Assembly (NCBI RefSeq): GCF_004354365.1
Contig: NZ_SJCY01000001.1
Location: 434,001-498,000, forward strand
Direction: 5' to 3'
DNA from: Pedobacter changchengzhani
Lineage (GTDB): Bacteria; Bacteroidota; Bacteroidia; Sphingobacteriales; Sphingobacteriaceae
Length of the DNA stretch: 64,000 bases
Position 1 is the stretch's first letter, and every line of letters begins with the position of its first letter. Positions 62,351-64,000 of the stretch are shown piece by piece. The notes beneath the pieces were generated by a model, which was given only the letters and a program-made list of their open reading frames with translations, was not told the DNA's origin and did not search any database. The position numbers and the translations under genes are program-made.

Positions 62351-63334
62351 ATGAATAAAGGCGAAATTATCATCTACAAAACAGACGAAGGTCTTCCTTC
62401 GATTGATGTAAAATTAGAAGGAGATAAAATTTGGTTAACCCAGCAACAGATGGCGTTATTGTTTGACAGAGATTATAAAACGATTTCTAAGCATATAAAC
62501 AATATTTTTAGAGAGGGTGAATTGGTTAGAGATTCAGTTGTCGCAAAAAATGCGACAACTGCCAGCGATGGTAAAATTTATCTGGTAGAGTTTTATGCTT
62601 TAGATGTTATAATTTCAGTCGGTTATCGTGTGAAATCAAAAGAAGGCACAAAATTTCGCATTTGGGCAAATCAAATTTTAAAAGATTATTTGCTTAAAGG
62701 TTATGCATTAAATAATAAATTATTAACAGAAAAAACGAAGCAATTTGATGAATTGAAACAAGCCATTAAACTGGTTGGCAATGTTCAAAATAATCAATTG
62801 CTTGGAGAAGAAGAACTGAAAAGTACGTTTAAAATCCTTACAGATTATGTTTATGCGTTAGATATTTTAGATCGTTACGATCACCAGCAATTAGAATACA
62901 CAGTATCTGATTTAAAAGGAGATTTTAGAATTGATTATGATGCTGCTATTGATGCAATAAATGATTTGAGAGTTAAATTTGGTGGAAGTAAACTTTTTGG
63001 AAATGAAAAGGATGATTCTTTTAAAGGCTCGTTAAATACAATTTATCAAACTTTTGATGCGGAAGAATTATATCCAAGTTTAGAAGAAAAAGCTGCGCAT
63101 CTTTTATATTTCGTTGTAAAAAATCATTCTTTTTCTGATGGGAACAAACGCATTGCAGCTTTTCTATTTGTTTGGTTCTTAGAAAGGAATAAACTTTTAT
63201 ACAATGAAAATGGAAATAAACGTATCGCCGATAATGCACTGGTTGCGTTAACATTGTTAATTGCAGAGAGTGATCCGGTCGAAAAAGAAATGATGATTAA
63301 GGTGATTGTTAATTTAATCAATTATAAAAATTAA
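62351..63334 (+). CDS. RhuM-Fic/DOC fusion protein
   Basis: A 327-residue protein with two modules. Residues 1-120 are the RhuM virulence-protein region (KIWLTQQQMALLFDRDYKTISKHINNIFREGEL ... FRIWANQILKDYLLKGYALN), which carries a DNA-binding-like HTH. Residues of about 150-327 contain a Fic/DOC catalytic loop as HSFSDGNKR (259-267), the Doc-like variant HxFxDGNKR. The combination is known as RhuM/Fic/DOC proteins; the RhuM part may direct a Fic activity that modifies other proteins. It starts 38 bp after the WYL gene on the same strand, so they may share a promoter. No antitoxin-like gene is visible. Confidence 0.88.
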   Translation: MNKGEIIIYKTDEGLPSIDVKLEGDKIWLTQQQMALLFDRDYKTISKHINNIFREGELVRDSVVAKNATTASDGKIYLVEFYALDVIISVGYRVKSKEGTKFRIWANQILKDYLLKGYALNNKLLTEKTKQFDELKQAIKLVGNVQNNQLLGEEELKSTFKILTDYVYALDILDRYDHQQLEYTVSDLKGDFRIDYDAAIDAINDLRVKFGGSKLFGNEKDDSFKGSLNTIYQTFDAEELYPSLEEKAAHLLYFVVKNHSFSDGNKRIAAFLFVWFLERNKLLYNENGNKRIADNALVALTLLIAESDPVEKEMMIKVIVNLINYKN

Positions 63335-63506
63335 GATTAACGCCTTAGTTGAAAATCGATTAACAACCTATTGTTGAGTATTGCACCCAAAAAGTTAATC
63401 GAAATCTAAATTTCTTCATTTGTTTTCTCATCGTAAATTTTAAAATACCATTTTGGTTTTTGGTTCAAAATTTGTATTATTGTTAAAATAGAGAGGTTTT
63501 TTTGTC

Positions 63507-63617
63507 ATGAGTAAAGAAATATTAGCATTTTCAGTAGAGGTAGATGAAAAGTTTGATCTAAGTTTTAATTGGGTAGATGGTTTTTGGGCTACAGCACTTA
63601 AATTCTTTGGTAAATAA
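63507..63617 (+). CDS. Possible small protein (36 residues)
   Basis: MSKEILAFSVEVDEKFDL then SFNWVDGFWATALKFFGK and a stop; preceded by GAGAGG a few bp upstream. No signal peptide. It is too short to identify, and could be chance; the surrounding ~600 bp otherwise lacks genes (63335-63506 shows nothing else I can support). Confidence 0.3.
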   Translation: MSKEILAFSVEVDEKFDLSFNWVDGFWATALKFFGK

Positions 63618-63764
63618 TTTTTTCAATCTAAATTTTTAACTGCGAGCAATTTCATTGTTCGCGTGTTGCGTTTGCGCAATGTTTTTTCTCCAAACCCCAA
63701 AGGAGCTTTTAAAAGTATGGCGCTTTTTTTTAGCGTCAATATTTGTTCGTTACTTCTTAATTTT

Positions 63765-63925
63765 GGCCTTTTTACTTTGGTCTTTAGTCTTTAAGCTTTG
63801 GTCTTTCTGCTTCAAGCTTTGGTCTTTAGTCTTTCTGCTTCAAGCTTTGCGCTTAATCTTTGCTCTTTAGTCTTTAAGCTTTCTGCTTTGGTCTTTAGTC
63901 TTTCTGCTTTGGTCTTTCCGCTTTT
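63765..63925. repeat. CTTT-rich low-complexity repeats
   Basis: Many copies of TCTTTAGTCTTT, CTTTCTGCTT and CAAGCTTTGGTCTTT, tandem and imperfect, on a pyrimidine-rich strand just before the final promoter. Frames here are not genes. Confidence 0.75.
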
Positions 63926-63930
63926 AGCCT

Positions 63931-63938
63931 TATATTTG
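63931..63938 (+). promoter_or_regulatory. -7 element of the last gene
   Basis: TATATTTG, perfect TAnnTTTG, ending 7 bp before the ATG at 63946, so the mRNA would be nearly leaderless. Confidence 0.55.
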
Positions 63939-63945
63939 CCAAATA

Positions 63946-64000
63946 ATGAGTAGAAAAAAACCAGGCGTTATCACTATAATTCCAAACGTACATATAATCG
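63946..64000 (+). CDS. Start of a gene cut by the window edge
   Basis: An open frame of 18 codons, MSRKKPGVITIIPNVHII, runs off the end. Its promoter-like TATATTTG and ATG spacing support a real gene. Too short to identify. Confidence 0.45.
   Translation, partial: MSRKKPGVITIIPNVHII

Noticed and set aside
1..64000. tRNA, rRNA or tmRNA genes
   Set aside because: No T-loop GGTTCRAATCC pattern or rRNA core sequence was noticed when reading; absence by eye is not proof, a tRNA scan would settle it.

Overview
The window looks like chromosomal DNA from a member of the Bacteroidetes, most likely Pedobacter or another Sphingobacteriaceae. The signs are AT-rich DNA, promoters of the TAnnTTTG (-7) type, almost no Shine-Dalgarno sites, type IX secretion (PorV and a cargo protein with a C-terminal sorting domain), and families typical of the phylum (BT_3928-type DoxX, DUF1599, CrtD-like desaturase, GH3-like proteins). 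I saw no rRNA, tRNA, CRISPR array, intact transposase or prophage.

Layout. 1-2.7 kb: partial lnt, a GIY-YIG protein, a PH/SHOCT protein and a dead HepT toxin. 2.7-16.3 kb: rsmI, serS, small envelope proteins, a cold-shock protein, an antiporter, MscS, a CBS protein, an outer-membrane protein, a GH35 beta-galactosidase, ahcY and a DUF6370-like protein. 16.4-26.7 kb: porV and a large type IX cargo gene, separated by a nine-copy ~206-bp tandem array and bracketed by two blocks of one dispersed repeat family. 26.7-29.9 kb: a glycan/envelope operon (GT39, GtrA, small protein, polysaccharide deacetylase). 30.1-30.8 kb: a decayed VapBC-type module. 30.85-42 kb: pdxJ, an EamA transporter, a lipoprotein, gcvP, a multidomain GH31 enzyme, a one-stop pseudogene and a YceI protein. 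42-53 kb: telomere-like heptamers, a coupled Fic/metallo-hydrolase pair, recJ, lptB, a GH3-like gene, small membrane proteins, an antitoxin whose toxin has been lost, and a bacilliredoxin. 53-57.7 kb: cdaA, folP, DUF1599, BT_3928, aroK and a thioesterase. 57.7-63.4 kb: a CrtD-like desaturase, small unknown genes, a truncated sigma-factor-like gene, a divergent WYL regulator and a RhuM-Fic fusion.

The most unusual system is at 59.2-61.4 kb. Two palindromes of the form CGACA-N5-TGTCG lie in two divergent intergenic regions. From each half-site, exactly 11 bp outward on both strands, there is a TAnnTTT(G/A) promoter element, giving four promoters of identical geometry. These face the CrtD-like gene, a UVR-motif small protein, the WYL regulator, and a 120-residue protein that resembles the N-terminus plus regions 1.2-2.4 of the housekeeping Bacteroidetes sigma factor and then stops. 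I infer a small regulon built on a WYL protein and a mini-sigma protein.

A second theme is decay: remnants of three toxin-antitoxin modules, plus a gene with a single nonsense codon, lie between housekeeping genes.
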